In this document: positions 41,943 to 51,446 of the stretch, piece after piece
Layout: the number at the start of each line of letters is the position of its first letter
Position numbering within the stretch: position 1 is the stretch's first letter
Assembly (NCBI GenBank): GCA_024134725.1
Contig: CP099863.1
Location: 2,537,501 to 2,601,500, forward strand
DNA: 64,000 nt
Origin: Bacillus sp. 1780r2a1
GTDB lineage: Bacteria; Bacillota; Bacilli; Bacillales; Bacillaceae_H
Direction: 5' to 3'
Program-made: the position numbers and the translations under genes
Notes under the pieces: generated by a model
Told to the model about the DNA's origin: nothing
The model's input: only the letters and a program-made list of their open reading frames with translations
The model's database searches: none

Positions 41943-42980
41943 TTATTCTTTGTTTGCAACACCGGCATCTGCAAATGTCGCCATTTCTGTAATCATTAAG
42001 CATGCTGAATGAAGAAGTGGAAACGCAATGGCTGCGCCGCTTCCTTCACCAAGACGCATCTGTAAGTTTAACAACGGTTCTTTTTTTAAAATGGACAGTG
42101 CGAATCGATGACCTGGTTCAACAGATTGATGACTGGCAAACATATAATTGGAAGCCAATTCATTCATTTGGACAGCAAACACTGCCGCTGTGGTACAAAT
42201 AAACCCGTCCACAATGATTGGTATTCGATGTGAAGCTGCTGCCAACATTGCACCAACCATTCCTGCAATCTCAAGCCCTCCAAAAGCTGCCAAAATGGCA
42301 ATTGGATCCCTGACATCATATTGTCTATTCTCTAATGCCTGCTCAATTTTTTTTATTTTATGCTTTAGTTGTTGAGAATTGATTCCTGTACCGCTGCCGA
42401 CTAGCTCGTCTACTTTATGACTTGTTAAAGCAGCTAGTAAAGCCGTGCTAGAAGTAGTGTTACCAATTCCCATTTCTCCAACAATTAAGCATTTTATTCC
42501 TTTTTTAATTAGATTTGTTGCTTCATTTATACCTATTTCAATCGCTTTTTCTACTTCATTTCTTGTCATTGCATGCTCTTTGCAAAAATTACGCGTACCC
42601 GTTCTAACTTTTTGGCACGAAAGCTCACTGTGTTGAACTGAAGAGGCAATCCCAATATCCACAAGCTGGAATTGAGCTCCAATTTGTTTACTAAATACGT
42701 TAATTGCCGCTCCTCCTGCTAAAAAGTTAAGCGCCATTTGAGCCGTTACGCTTTGCGGGAACGCCGAAACTCCCTCTTCAACAACTCCGTGATCAGCTGC
42801 AAATACCAGTACTCCAGGCGGTGTAACGGTTGGAAAGGTCTCTTGTGTAATGCCAGCCAAATTAATTGCTAGCTCTTCTAACCTTCCTAAACTTCCTTGA
42901 GGCTTTGTTAACGTGTCTATATACTTTGCTGCTGCTTCTGCCGCTTTAACGTCTAAGGGCTGAATTTGTATGCTTGTCAA
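41943..42980 (-). CDS. cobT: Nicotinate-nucleotide:dimethylbenzimidazole phosphoribosyltransferase
   Basis: About 345 residues. The family motifs are LTKPQGSLGRLEELA, VFAADHGVVEEGVSAFP, GGAAINVF, GEMGIGNTT and the active-site LGEGSGAA. It makes alpha-ribazole phosphate from nicotinate mononucleotide and DMB for the lower ligand of cobalamin. It stands alone without other cob genes and no cobalamin riboswitch is visible. The start is uncertain: TTG 42980 has the best spacing to AAGGAG; GTG 42992 lies too close. Its presence fits a B12-producing Bacillus and the B12-binding protein at 54505. Confidence 0.92.
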   Translation of the reverse strand: MTSIQIQPLDVKAAEAAAKYIDTLTKPQGSLGRLEELAINLAGITQETFPTVTPPGVLVFAADHGVVEEGVSAFPQSVTAQMALNFLAGGAAINVFSKQIGAQFQLVDIGIASSVQHSELSCQKVRTGTRNFCKEHAMTRNEVEKAIEIGINEATNLIKKGIKCLIVGEMGIGNTTSSTALLAALTSHKVDELVGSGTGINSQQLKHKIKKIEQALENRQYDVRDPIAILAAFGGLEIAGMVGAMLAAASHRIPIIVDGFICTTAAVFAVQMNELASNYMFASHQSVEPGHRFALSILKKEPLLNLQMRLGEGSGAAIAFPLLHSACLMITEMATFADAGVANKE

Positions 42981-43167
42981 AATGTTGTACACTCCTTATT
43001 TTTTCTATATTCCTTACTTTATCAAATACTAAATTAGATTGGCTATATTTTTTGCATGTCTCTTGTTACAGCACAACTACTCCACTTCCTTTATAAATAG
43101 CCAGTGTATATAAACCCTTTTTTCAACACAATTTATAGGAAAGGCTAAATAAGAAAGGAAGAAAAAT

Positions 43168-43539
43168 GTGAAAGAACAACTCTCCTCTTTTGTTAAACAA
43201 CTTAAAGATTCAGTCACTAACGCTGCTAATGAAATTCAACAAAAAGCAAAAGTAATGTTATCTACTGATTGTACCACTGTTTTTGAGCTATATGAGTGGG
43301 TAAAGGAGCATCCTGGAACCCATATCCAAAAACAATCCTTGCTTAACTTCAATTATTGTTTTTATTCCCTTAAGCTGGACAGTGCTAGTTATTATATGGA
43401 GACAAAAGATAGCTATTTGCTGTACATGTCGATACAGCAGTCCACAGGAGATTTTTTCACTTACCATTCTTACAAGGATTCTATCCATGATAAAATTAGC
43501 ATGCCATTTCCCTCAACTCAAAAAAGCACGATTTCATAA
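43168..43539 (+). CDS. Hypothetical protein, 123 residues
   Basis: A soluble protein with an amphipathic N-terminal helix rich in Lys, Gln and Ala (FVKQLKDSVTNAANEIQQKAK). A strand-rich second half with many Tyr and Ser follows (FNYCFYSLKLDSASYYMETKD). I do not recognise the family. The start is GTG 43168 behind AAAGGAAG. Its last codons form the left arm of a strong terminator. Confidence 0.65.
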   Translation: MKEQLSSFVKQLKDSVTNAANEIQQKAKVMLSTDCTTVFELYEWVKEHPGTHIQKQSLLNFNYCFYSLKLDSASYYMETKDSYLLYMSIQQSTGDFFTYHSYKDSIHDKISMPFPSTQKSTIS

Positions 43540-43556
43540 ACGAAATCGTGCTTTTT
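43520..43556 (+). terminator. Terminator overlapping the end of the hypothetical gene
   Basis: The perfect arms AAAAAGCACGATTTC and GAAATCGTGCTTTTT lie within and just after the last codons. Confidence 0.85.
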
Positions 43557-43569
43557 ACTCATATATCTG

Positions 43570-43668
43570 TTACTTACCTTTGCGAACTTTAAAAAGAAAG
43601 AAAGCAACGAGAAACCCGCCAATCGCGGTTAAAAGTTTCCACATATGTACAATTGGATTGCTCTTCAA
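43570..43668 (-). CDS. Possible 32-residue membrane microprotein
   Basis: TTG 43668, about 11 bases after GGAAAGGAG, opens 32 codons. The product has one membrane helix (about 10-26, WKLLTAIGGFLVAFFLF) and a basic tail VRKGK, the usual shape of small Bacillus membrane proteins. The spacing is long and the start codon weak, so the call is tentative. It is followed by the bidirectional hairpin at 43520. Confidence 0.45.
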   Translation of the reverse strand: MKSNPIVHMWKLLTAIGGFLVAFFLFKVRKGK

Positions 43669-43763
43669 TTCGTAAGTTTCTCCTTTCCTTTCATAACAAC
43701 TAACGTACAACCTCATCCATTTCCATACTATACCATAATTTGTTTATAAATTGCAATAATCGA

Positions 43764-44207
43764 TTATTTTTCATAATGTAGCCATCTTGATTTTTCCCCG
43801 CCCATTTTCTCATAAAAGTTCTGAGCAACTTCATTATCAGTGGCTGTTTCCCAAGACAACCCCACTAAATCATGTTCTTTTACGTACGTTTCACATGTCT
43901 GGAATAACTTTTCTCCTACTTTATTTCCGCGATTCATTGGCAAGACGTACAAATCATTTAAAATGGCTGTTTTCTTTAGCTTTAGTGTGCTGAAAGTTAC
44001 ATAAATGGTTGCAAAACCAAGTAAGCGATTTTGTTCCTCGGCTACGTATTGAACTCCTTTTGATGGATCAGCTAATACTAACTCAATATGAGAAACTATC
44101 TCTTTTCGTGGGGGTTCAGGCTGATGGTAAAAATCAACAATATATTCTTTCATCAACGTTGCTAGTCGTTCAACATCTTTTTCAACTACACGTCTAATAA
44201 CGACCAT
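43764..44207 (-). CDS. GNAT-family N-acetyltransferase
   Basis: A 147-residue GNAT protein. The acetyl-CoA loop is in LYVLPMNRGNKVGEKLF (about 90-106), and the C-terminal motif GLSWETATDNEVAQNFYEKMG is typical of small amine or ribosomal-type acetyltransferases. The substrate is unknown. ATG 44207 follows AGGAGTG. Single gene. Confidence 0.85.
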   Translation of the reverse strand: MVVIRRVVEKDVERLATLMKEYIVDFYHQPEPPRKEIVSHIELVLADPSKGVQYVAEEQNRLLGFATIYVTFSTLKLKKTAILNDLYVLPMNRGNKVGEKLFQTCETYVKEHDLVGLSWETATDNEVAQNFYEKMGGEKSRWLHYEK

Positions 44208-44370
44208 ATGCTCACTCCTCTAGTTAAATAGTATGAAAATCCAACTATTTATTATAGCATAAATTGGATATTTTACAGAACAATCTGATAGATTAATAAT
44301 CTCTCTAAAGAAAGGCATACACTGGACAAACTTCCCATATATTATCAATGTACTAGCTTTTTAACAAATA

Positions 44371-44973
44371 ATGAATAACTTTTTATATAGGGTGAGGATT
44401 ATTTTTACTCGTGCAGTCGTCATTTTTTGTGGTAGTTTATTAATCGGCTTAGGACTTAACGGATTTATTGCACCCCATCATTTATTAGATGGTGGACTTA
44501 TCGGCTTGGGCTTAGTTATTTATTACATGATTGGTTTACCAATCGGCATATCTATTTTAATAGTTAATATCCCTGTTTTTATTTACGCTTTTTTTTACCA
44601 TCGCAAACATTTTTTTTATGGAAGCGTTGGGCTACTCTTTTCTTTTTTTATGACAGAAAAGCTCAATGTTTTTGATGGAAGTATGGAAATACCTTTACTT
44701 TTTAGTTCCATAATTGGAGGCGTGCTAATTGGTATGGGAATCGGTTTAATGCTTCGATATGAAGTCAGCTCAGATGGACTTGATCTTATCGCTTTGATCA
44801 TTTCAACAAAATGGCCGATTAATATTGGCCTCGTTATTTTTCTATTGGACAGCTTAATTATGCTTATCGGCTTACATATCGTAGGTTTTACGGCTTTTTG
44901 CTACTCGATGATTGTCATCATGATGAGCAGCTTTATGATTATTACCTTCACTTCAAAGAAATGGATACCATAA
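44371..44973 (+). CDS. YitT-family membrane protein
   Basis: A 200-residue protein with about five membrane helices. The YitT/YxkD-type motifs are LLIGLGLNGFIAPHHLLDGGLIGLG near the N-terminus (given here only as landmarks GLNGFIAPH and LLDGG) and RYEVSSDGLDLIALIIS later. It lacks the DUF2179 tail of longer family members. The function is unknown. The ribosome binding site before ATG 44371 is poor; GGGTGAGG just inside the frame could serve an alternative downstream start. Confidence 0.75.
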   Translation: MNNFLYRVRIIFTRAVVIFCGSLLIGLGLNGFIAPHHLLDGGLIGLGLVIYYMIGLPIGISILIVNIPVFIYAFFYHRKHFFYGSVGLLFSFFMTEKLNVFDGSMEIPLLFSSIIGGVLIGMGIGLMLRYEVSSDGLDLIALIISTKWPINIGLVIFLLDSLIMLIGLHIVGFTAFCYSMIVIMMSSFMIITFTSKKWIP

Positions 44974-45002
44974 TAAAAAGCGCCAGCTACAGGCGCTTTA
45001 CA
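44974..45002. terminator. Bidirectional terminator
   Basis: AAAAAGCGCC-AGCTACA-GGCGCTTT lies between the YitT and lipid-kinase genes. The T-run is best on the minus strand. Confidence 0.75.
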
Positions 45003-45882
45003 TATTACCAACATACATATCTAAATGATGAGGAAGAACCGAAATTGTTGCGGGCGTAGCTGTTTCTTTTTCGCCATCACAGTCTACAGTCTTCTGTGGA
45101 GTAGCCTCAATCGTTACTCGTTTTGTTTTAAAATGTAATAGTTGACTTGTTGGGTCCATCTGCTCTTCTCCAGGCGCTGTTTGAAGCCATTTGATGAGAG
45201 GTTCAAGAGCCATTTGTTTGACCACATATACATCTAAAAGACCATCTTGAAACGAACAATTTCCTAAAACAGCCCTGTTTCCACCAAGGAAAGGGCCATT
45301 TCCAATTAAAACCATTACTGCTTCACCCTCATACGTTGTTTCATCACTATCAACTTTTACTTCAAAAGGTTCTACTTGACTAATCGTTCTACCCACACTC
45401 ATATAATATGAGAGCTTGCCAAACTTTTCTTTCCCATCTTCTAAAATGTTTTCAGAAACGTCTGCTACAAGACCGATTCCCCAGAAATTCAAAAAGTACT
45501 GTTGATTATGCTGGCCGATATCAACCGCTGTTTTCTTTTGCTCAATAATTTGCTCTACTGCTTTCAATGGATTTTGATTCATACCAATTGCACGAGAAAA
45601 ATCATTGCATGTTCCTCCTGGAAGAATTGCAAAGATAGGTCGCCGTTCAAGAGGGGCAAGTGCATTTATTAGTTCATAAATAGTTCCGTCTCCTCCAGCT
45701 CCAACAATAACATCTACATCAGAAGCAATTTCTTTTACAATTTCTCTCCCCTGACCTGGGGCTTCGGTTTCATATAGCTTTACCTCTGAAAAAATTGTTC
45801 TCAATCTATTACAAATAAGGTCAATGGACTCAATTAATTTTTTATTACCTGCGTTTGGGTTTAAGATAACTGCTATTTTCAT
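44998..45882 (-). CDS. Diacylglycerol/lipid kinase family protein (YegS/DgkB type)
   Basis: A 294-residue DAGK-catalytic-domain protein. The nucleotide motif is GAGGDGTIYELINAL (about 60-74), the PGGTCNDFSRAIG motif follows, and the C-terminal lobe contains LLDVYVV and VDCDGE. It should phosphorylate diacylglycerol or a related lipid at the membrane; DgkB recycles DAG from lipoteichoic acid synthesis. The essential dgkB is usually longer-conserved with other neighbours, so this is probably a YtlR/BmrU-type paralogue. ATG 45882 follows AGGAGAG. Confidence 0.85.
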   Translation of the reverse strand: MKIAVILNPNAGNKKLIESIDLICNRLRTIFSEVKLYETEAPGQGREIVKEIASDVDVIVGAGGDGTIYELINALAPLERRPIFAILPGGTCNDFSRAIGMNQNPLKAVEQIIEQKKTAVDIGQHNQQYFLNFWGIGLVADVSENILEDGKEKFGKLSYYMSVGRTISQVEPFEVKVDSDETTYEGEAVMVLIGNGPFLGGNRAVLGNCSFQDGLLDVYVVKQMALEPLIKWLQTAPGEEQMDPTSQLLHFKTKRVTIEATPQKTVDCDGEKETATPATISVLPHHLDMYVGNM

Positions 45883-46071
45883 GTTTGTCTCTCCTATACA
45901 TGACGTTTATTTGTCATTGTTCCCCTATCTTTATTAAATTGAAACATCAACTTTTCCTAATGTGAATTTTGAACGTTTTATGACACTCTGTAAAATAAAA
46001 TATTCTTCTTCTAAAAGCTGATATAATGTTTTCCTAGAGCATGGCATTATCTGAAGGAGATGAAGTAATTT

Positions 46072-46560
46072 ATGTCAATTAAATATATGACTCAGCTATT
46101 TGCAGCTTGTTTCATATTTCTTTTATCAATAGCTGCAACATGGTATGAGGGTTCCAACTTAATTGATGATTCATTTGAATGGGGAGACTCAGCAAAGTAC
46201 ACTTCTGTTGCTAGTTCATCTATTCAATCAGGATACGACATTTCACAAGTGGATTATTTTATTTATGCGGCTAAATTTTACCCATTTTTCCCTATAATGA
46301 TGCTTACGAGCGGCTTATACTTACTTACTCTCCTGTTATTTGTTGCTTTTAAGAACCGCTGTTCATATATGAGTTTTTGTTTATTTATACTAGCAATGCT
46401 GCTGTTTTCCCTTGGGTATAAACTATCGGCAAGTCCGACTGTAGGAGCAGGATCGCTTATGAAAACTTGCTTAACAACCGGGTCGTTTGTGTTAATTTTC
46501 AGCTTTTACTATGGTTTAAAGTATTTAAAAACTCACAAAATCCCTTTCTTATCTTCATAA
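46072..46560 (+). CDS. DUF4306 membrane protein (YjdJ-like)
   Basis: A 162-residue protein with four membrane helices. Helix 1 is followed by the AATWYEGSNLIDDSFEW motif that I associate with DUF4306, an extracytoplasmic loop and three further helices. The function is unknown. ATG 46072 follows GAAGGAGATG. A terminator shared with the NAT gene follows. Confidence 0.75.
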   Translation: MSIKYMTQLFAACFIFLLSIAATWYEGSNLIDDSFEWGDSAKYTSVASSSIQSGYDISQVDYFIYAAKFYPFFPIMMLTSGLYLLTLLLFVAFKNRCSYMSFCLFILAMLLFSLGYKLSASPTVGAGSLMKTCLTTGSFVLIFSFYYGLKYLKTHKIPFLSS

Positions 46561-46582
46561 CCTTTTGTTCCTTACTTAGATA

Positions 46583-46630
46583 AAAAAGCACAAGGATCCT
46601 AGTATATTCTTTGATTCCTTGTGCTTTTCT
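46583..46630. terminator. Bidirectional terminator
   Basis: AAAAGCACAAGGATC pairs with GATTCCTTGTGCTTTT around an AT-rich loop, between convergent genes. Confidence 0.75.
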
Positions 46631-46631
46631 T

Positions 46632-47381
46632 TTATAGAACAATATCAAAATATTCTTTTAGCTTTGCTCTAAATTCACCCTCTGAGTTAATAGCTGTTTC
46701 CCTTTTATTCAGTCCGTTTGTAATTTTCAACGTATTGGATGACAATGAGATTTTTCCATCCTTAGTCGCTACGCTACAGAGCTTCTTTTGGCGAAAAAAT
46801 GAGGTTGAATCTTGTTCATAATACCTGCAGGCACCATAAAAGTCTTCTAGTTTTCTTGATTGAAGAGAAAATTTAAAAAGATCCTGCCAATTATTGTTTT
46901 TTTCTTGAACAATCCATTCGTCATTACGCTTTACCACTCGATATTCACCATTATGATCTTTATACGTATATCGGTCCTCAATTAGTAAAGGTTCAAAAAA
47001 GCCACCTCCAATTCCAATATCGGCTAAGTAACTTTTTCCACTTATCTCTACACAGAGCGCGAGATGCGTACAGTCTTTGTTCCAACTCTCTTGCGTTTCG
47101 TTCCAAAATGCGCCTGATATCAACCTTACTTCAAACCCAATTTTTGTTAAGATTGTGTACAATAAGCTGTTTGTTTCAAAACATAACCCGCCGCGTTTGT
47201 TTCGTACAACTTTATCAAACACTTCCTCTGGGTTCATTGATAAAGGCTTATTTAAGTGAATATCAAGATTCTCAAAAGGAATTGTAAGGACGGATTGCTT
47301 ATGTATGTGTTTTAATAGTAATGTTTGATCTGTTTGTGGATGTACGTGAATATGCTCTAAAAATTGTTGAACATGAACCAT
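46632..47381 (-). CDS. Arylamine N-acetyltransferase
   Basis: A 249-residue NAT enzyme. The catalytic triad is visible as Cys67 (RGGLCFETN), His105 (DCTHLAL) and Asp121 (LADIGIGG). It transfers acetyl from acetyl-CoA to arylamines or hydrazines by a ping-pong mechanism. ATG 47381 follows GAGGAG and lies 13 bp after the NUDIX gene, so the two form an operon. Confidence 0.92.
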   Translation of the reverse strand: MVHVQQFLEHIHVHPQTDQTLLLKHIHKQSVLTIPFENLDIHLNKPLSMNPEEVFDKVVRNKRGGLCFETNSLLYTILTKIGFEVRLISGAFWNETQESWNKDCTHLALCVEISGKSYLADIGIGGGFFEPLLIEDRYTYKDHNGEYRVVKRNDEWIVQEKNNNWQDLFKFSLQSRKLEDFYGACRYYEQDSTSFFRQKKLCSVATKDGKISLSSNTLKITNGLNKRETAINSEGEFRAKLKEYFDIVL

Positions 47382-47394
47382 TTTTTCTCCTCGC

Positions 47395-48021
47395 TTATCT
47401 TCTATTTAAATACTGTTTAATACGCTCTACCACCTGTTGATAAAAACTAAGTTCATGAGGGACTAAACTGTTGTAGGTGATGTCATCTTTGAAAATAGAC
47501 TTCACACCGCCCTGGCATATGAATCCTTCGGCAAGAAAACTGTTTGTTTTCCCAAAACAAAAATTGTAAAAATGATTAAAATCCACACAAACAATTCCTG
47601 CTACCTCTTCCAACTGTAACTGATAGTCGCTTATTTTATATGGCGTTTCGTATATAAACACATGCGCAATCTCTTTATCTATGAACTCTTCTTTGTAAGC
47701 TTGGTAGTGAATTTTTCCAATTGAAATTAGTTCTTCCCTTTTGACTTTTACACCTAGTTCTTCTTCAACTTCTCGAATTCCATCTCCAACGGTCTCGTCA
47801 GCTAAAAGATGTCCTGCAGCAGTGATATCAAATAAATCTGGATAGTCTTCTTTATCGAGACTTCTAAGCTGTAAATAAATATAGTCTTTAGCTGCTTCAT
47901 GACTAATAAACCAACAGTGAAACGTTTCATGCCAATATCCAAGTCGATGAACTTCTGCCCGTGATGCTTGTCCAATTAACTGATTGTTATCATCAAATAT
48001 CCTTAACATTTCATTTTTCAT
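47395..48021 (-). CDS. NUDIX hydrolase (isopentenyl-diphosphate isomerase-like subfamily)
   Basis: A 208-residue NUDIX protein with the box AAGHLLADETVGDGIREVEEELGV in two parts (GHLLADE and REVEEELG), typical of the YfcD/IDI-like group. The N-terminal sequence GYWHETFHCWFI also matches that group. It hydrolyses an unknown nucleoside-diphosphate-linked substrate. ATG 48021 follows AAAGGAG. First gene of a two-gene unit with the NAT gene. Confidence 0.82.
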   Translation of the reverse strand: MKNEMLRIFDDNNQLIGQASRAEVHRLGYWHETFHCWFISHEAAKDYIYLQLRSLDKEDYPDLFDITAAGHLLADETVGDGIREVEEELGVKVKREELISIGKIHYQAYKEEFIDKEIAHVFIYETPYKISDYQLQLEEVAGIVCVDFNHFYNFCFGKTNSFLAEGFICQGGVKSIFKDDITYNSLVPHELSFYQQVVERIKQYLNRR

Positions 48022-48047
48022 AACGACGCTCCTTTACTTATAATCAT

Positions 48048-48093
48048 AAAAAAGCACCACACTGGTATAATCTTACACCATTGTAGCGCTGAT
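48048..48093 (-). terminator. Terminator of the DUF3231 gene
   Basis: On the minus strand AGCGCTACAATGGT pairs imperfectly with ACCAGTGTGGTGCT, followed by TTTTTTA. Confidence 0.65.
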
Positions 48094-48112
48094 GAACATT
48101 ATTTTACTCTGA

Positions 48113-49117
48113 TTATTTCGAGAGGAAATCACGATTAGCAGCTAAAGGGGGCTGCTCAAGCCAGCCTTTTTTAATACTAATTTTCACGCCATCAAGAGCA
48201 AATTTAGCTGTTTCTAATGATAATCGACCGAAGTCAATTGTAATGTCTTTACGAGCAACTTTTGAAAGGGCTGTTCCATAATTAGAAAGTCCGTTTGTGC
48301 TTGCAATGCCTGTGTGATACATCATTAATTTATCTGAAAAAGGTGCAATTCGAGACTCAGAGACTTCCGGATCCCATAGCTGTGGTGAGGGAAGGTCTTC
48401 ATCCGTCAATAAATTGATAAACAGTTCAATATGCTTGTGAGCAATCTTTCGGCCTCGCACTAAATATTCTCTTAAGTCATCTGATTCAGCCGCTTGGCTA
48501 AACGCAATCATTAAAGACTTTCCAAGCATATTCGTATCTAAGTTCACATACACGGCTTTAATTTCTTGTGCTGTAATGGGACGCTGCTTTCCTCGCAGCT
48601 TTCCTAAAAACGATTCGCTTTCAACAAACTCTATTTTACTAGGAATAGGGATACTCGGTGTTCGAATAACAATTCCCTTTTCCAACAAATATTCAATCGT
48701 ATCGTGAAAAATGTCTATATACTCGTTCATGTTTTGAATAAAAAACTCTCTCATATCGCGGCGATGCGAACCAAATAGCGCATCTGAATATTGTATAATT
48801 GAGCCTCTGGCCATTTCCTTTAAATAGAATAAGTAAAACTTATCTGAAAACATTCGCGGAGCATTCAAAAAAACATCTGCTTCACTAAAACCTGCTGGAG
48901 CTATCATTTTCTCTTGCTCAAAAATTAGCTGATAACGTGCAATTCGAGCGTGCAAAAGGTCGGTATTTTTTGTTAAAATTCCTTTTACATTCCCATCGTA
49001 TACATGTTGTGAAAAGTGTTTCATTACGCATAAGAGCATTGTTTCACCAATATACCCTTCCCATAAAGAGCCCACTTCCCCTGATGTTAGTGTTACAACT
49101 CTTCCATTGTTATCCAT
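48113..49117 (-). CDS. DUF3231 protein
   Basis: A 334-residue protein of the DUF3231 family, two tandem ferritin-like/CotF-like helical halves. The first half has LTSGEVGSLWEGYIGETMLLCVMKHF in its opening (landmark GEVGSLWEGYIG). The second half has the equivalent LMIAFSQAAESDDLREYLVRGR region. Family members occur in many copies in spore formers; a spore-coat or stress role is suspected but unproven. ATG 49117 follows GAGGTG. Confidence 0.82.
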   Translation of the reverse strand: MDNNGRVVTLTSGEVGSLWEGYIGETMLLCVMKHFSQHVYDGNVKGILTKNTDLLHARIARYQLIFEQEKMIAPAGFSEADVFLNAPRMFSDKFYLFYLKEMARGSIIQYSDALFGSHRRDMREFFIQNMNEYIDIFHDTIEYLLEKGIVIRTPSIPIPSKIEFVESESFLGKLRGKQRPITAQEIKAVYVNLDTNMLGKSLMIAFSQAAESDDLREYLVRGRKIAHKHIELFINLLTDEDLPSPQLWDPEVSESRIAPFSDKLMMYHTGIASTNGLSNYGTALSKVARKDITIDFGRLSLETAKFALDGVKISIKKGWLEQPPLAANRDFLSK

Positions 49118-49280
49118 AACGTCACCTCTACGTCATAGTATGAAGCAAAGAAAAACATATTATGTAAATCCTGAACTTATCATTAAAAATATTAATGATT
49201 GAAATAAAATAACAATATTTCACTAATAATTAAATTTCCTTTAAGCTGAAGAAGTATAAATGATATTGGAGTGAAAAAAC

Positions 49281-50291
49281 ATGAATAGAAATAATTTTAT
49301 AAAAAATGGACGTTTTTTGGCATATACCGGTGGTCTTACTTTTACTTTTGCTGTTGCAATAGGAGGATATTTACTTGCATCTCTCTCAATTTTTCAAATG
49401 ATAGGTCCCCTTGCTTGTGCACTATTGATTGCAATTATTTATCGTAACTACATTGGGTATCCCACTCAATTTAAGCCAGGCATTAAATTTGCATCTACGT
49501 TTTTACTTCGTGGTGCTATTATCTTATATGGTCTTCAGCTTCAGATTGATCAAATATTTGCCGTAGGGATTGGTATTTTTTTCAAAGATGCATTGGTTAT
49601 TATCTTATCAATTACCTGTATGTTACTGATTGGAAAATGGCTAAAAGCAGATTTGGCCATTTTATTATTACTCGGTGTAGGAACAGGCGTATGCGGAGCA
49701 GCCGCCATTGGGGCCGTTTCGCCTATTTTAAAATCAAAAGAAGAAGACATTGCAATAAGTGTTGGGATTATTGCGCTAATTGGAAGCATTCTCTCCATTG
49801 CCTACCCTTTTCTTCAGTCAATTTTAGACCTTTCTCCTGAAGAGTACGGAATATGGTCTGGCATGAGTTTACACGAAATCGCTCATGTAACCCTTGCTGC
49901 TATGCCTGCCGGCCAAGAAGCTCTATCACTTGCTATTATAGCTAAACTTGGCAGAGTTCTATGGTTAATTCCACTTAGCTGTTTGTTTGTTTTATTTATG
50001 AAAAGGAAGGAAAAACAAGAGACATCAACTGTCATTAAATTCCCTTGGTTCTTAGTGGGCTTTCTCTTAATGAGCATTTTCAATAGCTATATTTTAGAAA
50101 GATATGTATACATTCCTAATGCAATAGTGAGCACCATTCCTACCTTAACTACGTTCCTTTTAACAATGGCAATGGTTGGTCTAGGATTAAACGTTAACAT
50201 TAAAACGTTATGTTTCAAATCTGCTCGACCACTAATAGCAATTATCATTACCTCATTGCTTCTATCAACTATTACACTAGTGATGATTTAA
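49281..50291 (+). CDS. YeiH-family putative sulfate exporter
   Basis: A 336-residue membrane protein with about ten helices. The UPF0324/YeiH signatures are LLLGVGTGVCGAAAIGA and GIWSGMSLHEIAHVTLAA (given as landmarks GTGVCGAAAI and SLHEIAHV). Function is inferred in the literature only as possible sulfate export. ATG 49281 follows TTGGAGTG. A terminator follows. Confidence 0.85.
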   Translation: MNRNNFIKNGRFLAYTGGLTFTFAVAIGGYLLASLSIFQMIGPLACALLIAIIYRNYIGYPTQFKPGIKFASTFLLRGAIILYGLQLQIDQIFAVGIGIFFKDALVIILSITCMLLIGKWLKADLAILLLLGVGTGVCGAAAIGAVSPILKSKEEDIAISVGIIALIGSILSIAYPFLQSILDLSPEEYGIWSGMSLHEIAHVTLAAMPAGQEALSLAIIAKLGRVLWLIPLSCLFVLFMKRKEKQETSTVIKFPWFLVGFLLMSIFNSYILERYVYIPNAIVSTIPTLTTFLLTMAMVGLGLNVNIKTLCFKSARPLIAIIITSLLLSTITLVMI

Positions 50292-50296
50292 TTCAC

Positions 50297-50331
50297 AAAA
50301 AGAAGCGACTCTTCAACAGCCGCTTCTTTTT
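50297..50331. terminator. Bidirectional terminator
   Basis: The arms AAAAAGAAGCG and CGCTTCTTTTT lie between yeiH-like and citrate synthase genes. Confidence 0.82.
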
Positions 50332-50342
50332 GATTCGATTGT

Positions 50343-51446
50343 TTATTGTTTTTGTTCAACTGGAGTATAACCAATATAAGATGACTGTGGACGATAAATC
50401 CGATTATCTTCTGACTGTTCAAGTACGTGTGCAGTCCATCCAACCAGTCGACTTGCCGTAAATGTTGGCGTAAACAAATCTGCTGGAAGCTCTACTGCTT
50501 TCATAACAGCTGCAGCAAAATATTCCACATTCGTGTAAATCTTTCTTCCTGGCTTATATTCATTTAACAATCGAATGGTTGTATCTTCAATTTTCACAAT
50601 AAAATCAAACCATTCGTTATCATTTGATATTTGTTTGGAAACTTCTTTTAAAGCTTCTGCTCTAGGATCATGAGTTCTGTAAACACGATGTCCAAAGCCC
50701 ATAATTTTCTCTTTTTTCTCAAGCTTCTGTCGCACCCAAGTTTCAATGTTTTCTGGAGACCCAATTTCTTGAAACATACTAATAACACCAGAAGGAGCAC
50801 CGCCATGTAAAGGTCCTTTCATTGCACCAATCGCTCCACAAATCGCAGAGACCATGTCTGATTCGGTTGACGCTACCACGCGTGAAGAAAATGTTGATGC
50901 GTTCATACCATGCTCAATAGTAAGTACAAAATAAGCGCTCAATGCTTTAACAAGGCTTGAATCCGGTACTTCTCCTGTAATCATATACAAATAGTTAGCC
51001 ACGTGATCTAAATTCTCATTCGGCTCCACCACTTCTAAATCATTCATTTTACGATACCAGTAAGCAATAATAGTTGGCGTAACTGCAGTTAATGCAACCG
51101 CTTGATTTTTTGTAGGCGGCCAACTGTAAGATGGATCCCCCAGTGCTGAAATGCATGTACGAAGAGCACTCATTACTTCTGTATCTCTAGGTAGACAATC
51201 CATTAAAGCTACGATATTTTTAGGTAATACTCGATGCGCTTTCATCTCTTCTTTAAATTCATTAAGCTGTTCATGATTTGGTAACTGTCCGTTCCAAATC
51301 AAATAAGCTACTTCTTCAAATGTATAGTTAATTGCTAAATCTTTTGCCCAATATCCACGGTAAATTAGCTGACCTTTATCTCCATCAACATGCCCAACTT
51401 TTGTTTCAGCTGCTACAATTCCTTCTAAACCTTTTACATATGTCAT
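50343..51446 (-). CDS. citA: Citrate synthase, CitA-type
   Basis: A 367-residue type-II-short citrate synthase. The catalytic residues are His in LTIEHGMNAST (about 185), His in MGFGHRVYRTHDPRA (about 260) and Asp in the following VKIEDTTI region. It condenses oxaloacetate and acetyl-CoA. A divergent LysR gene as in B. subtilis citR-citA supports CitA rather than CitZ or MmgD. A perfect cre lies upstream. ATG 51446 follows GGGGAG. Confidence 0.85.
   Translation of the reverse strand: MTYVKGLEGIVAAETKVGHVDGDKGQLIYRGYWAKDLAINYTFEEVAYLIWNGQLPNHEQLNEFKEEMKAHRVLPKNIVALMDCLPRDTEVMSALRTCISALGDPSYSWPPTKNQAVALTAVTPTIIAYWYRKMNDLEVVEPNENLDHVANYLYMITGEVPDSSLVKALSAYFVLTIEHGMNASTFSSRVVASTESDMVSAICGAIGAMKGPLHGGAPSGVISMFQEIGSPENIETWVRQKLEKKEKIMGFGHRVYRTHDPRAEALKEVSKQISNDNEWFDFIVKIEDTTIRLLNEYKPGRKIYTNVEYFAAAVMKAVELPADLFTPTFTASRLVGWTAHVLEQSEDNRIYRPQSSYIGYTPVEQKQ

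Noticed and set aside
42981-43167. Cobalamin riboswitch upstream of cobT.
   Set aside because: No B12-box-like sequence or extended structure is present in this 187-bp gap.
44616-44801. Antisense open frames inside membrane-protein genes, such as this one in the YitT gene.
   Set aside because: Hydrophobic codon bias yields Ser/Ile/Pro-rich antisense frames. None has a ribosome binding site, and all lie opposite recognisable genes.
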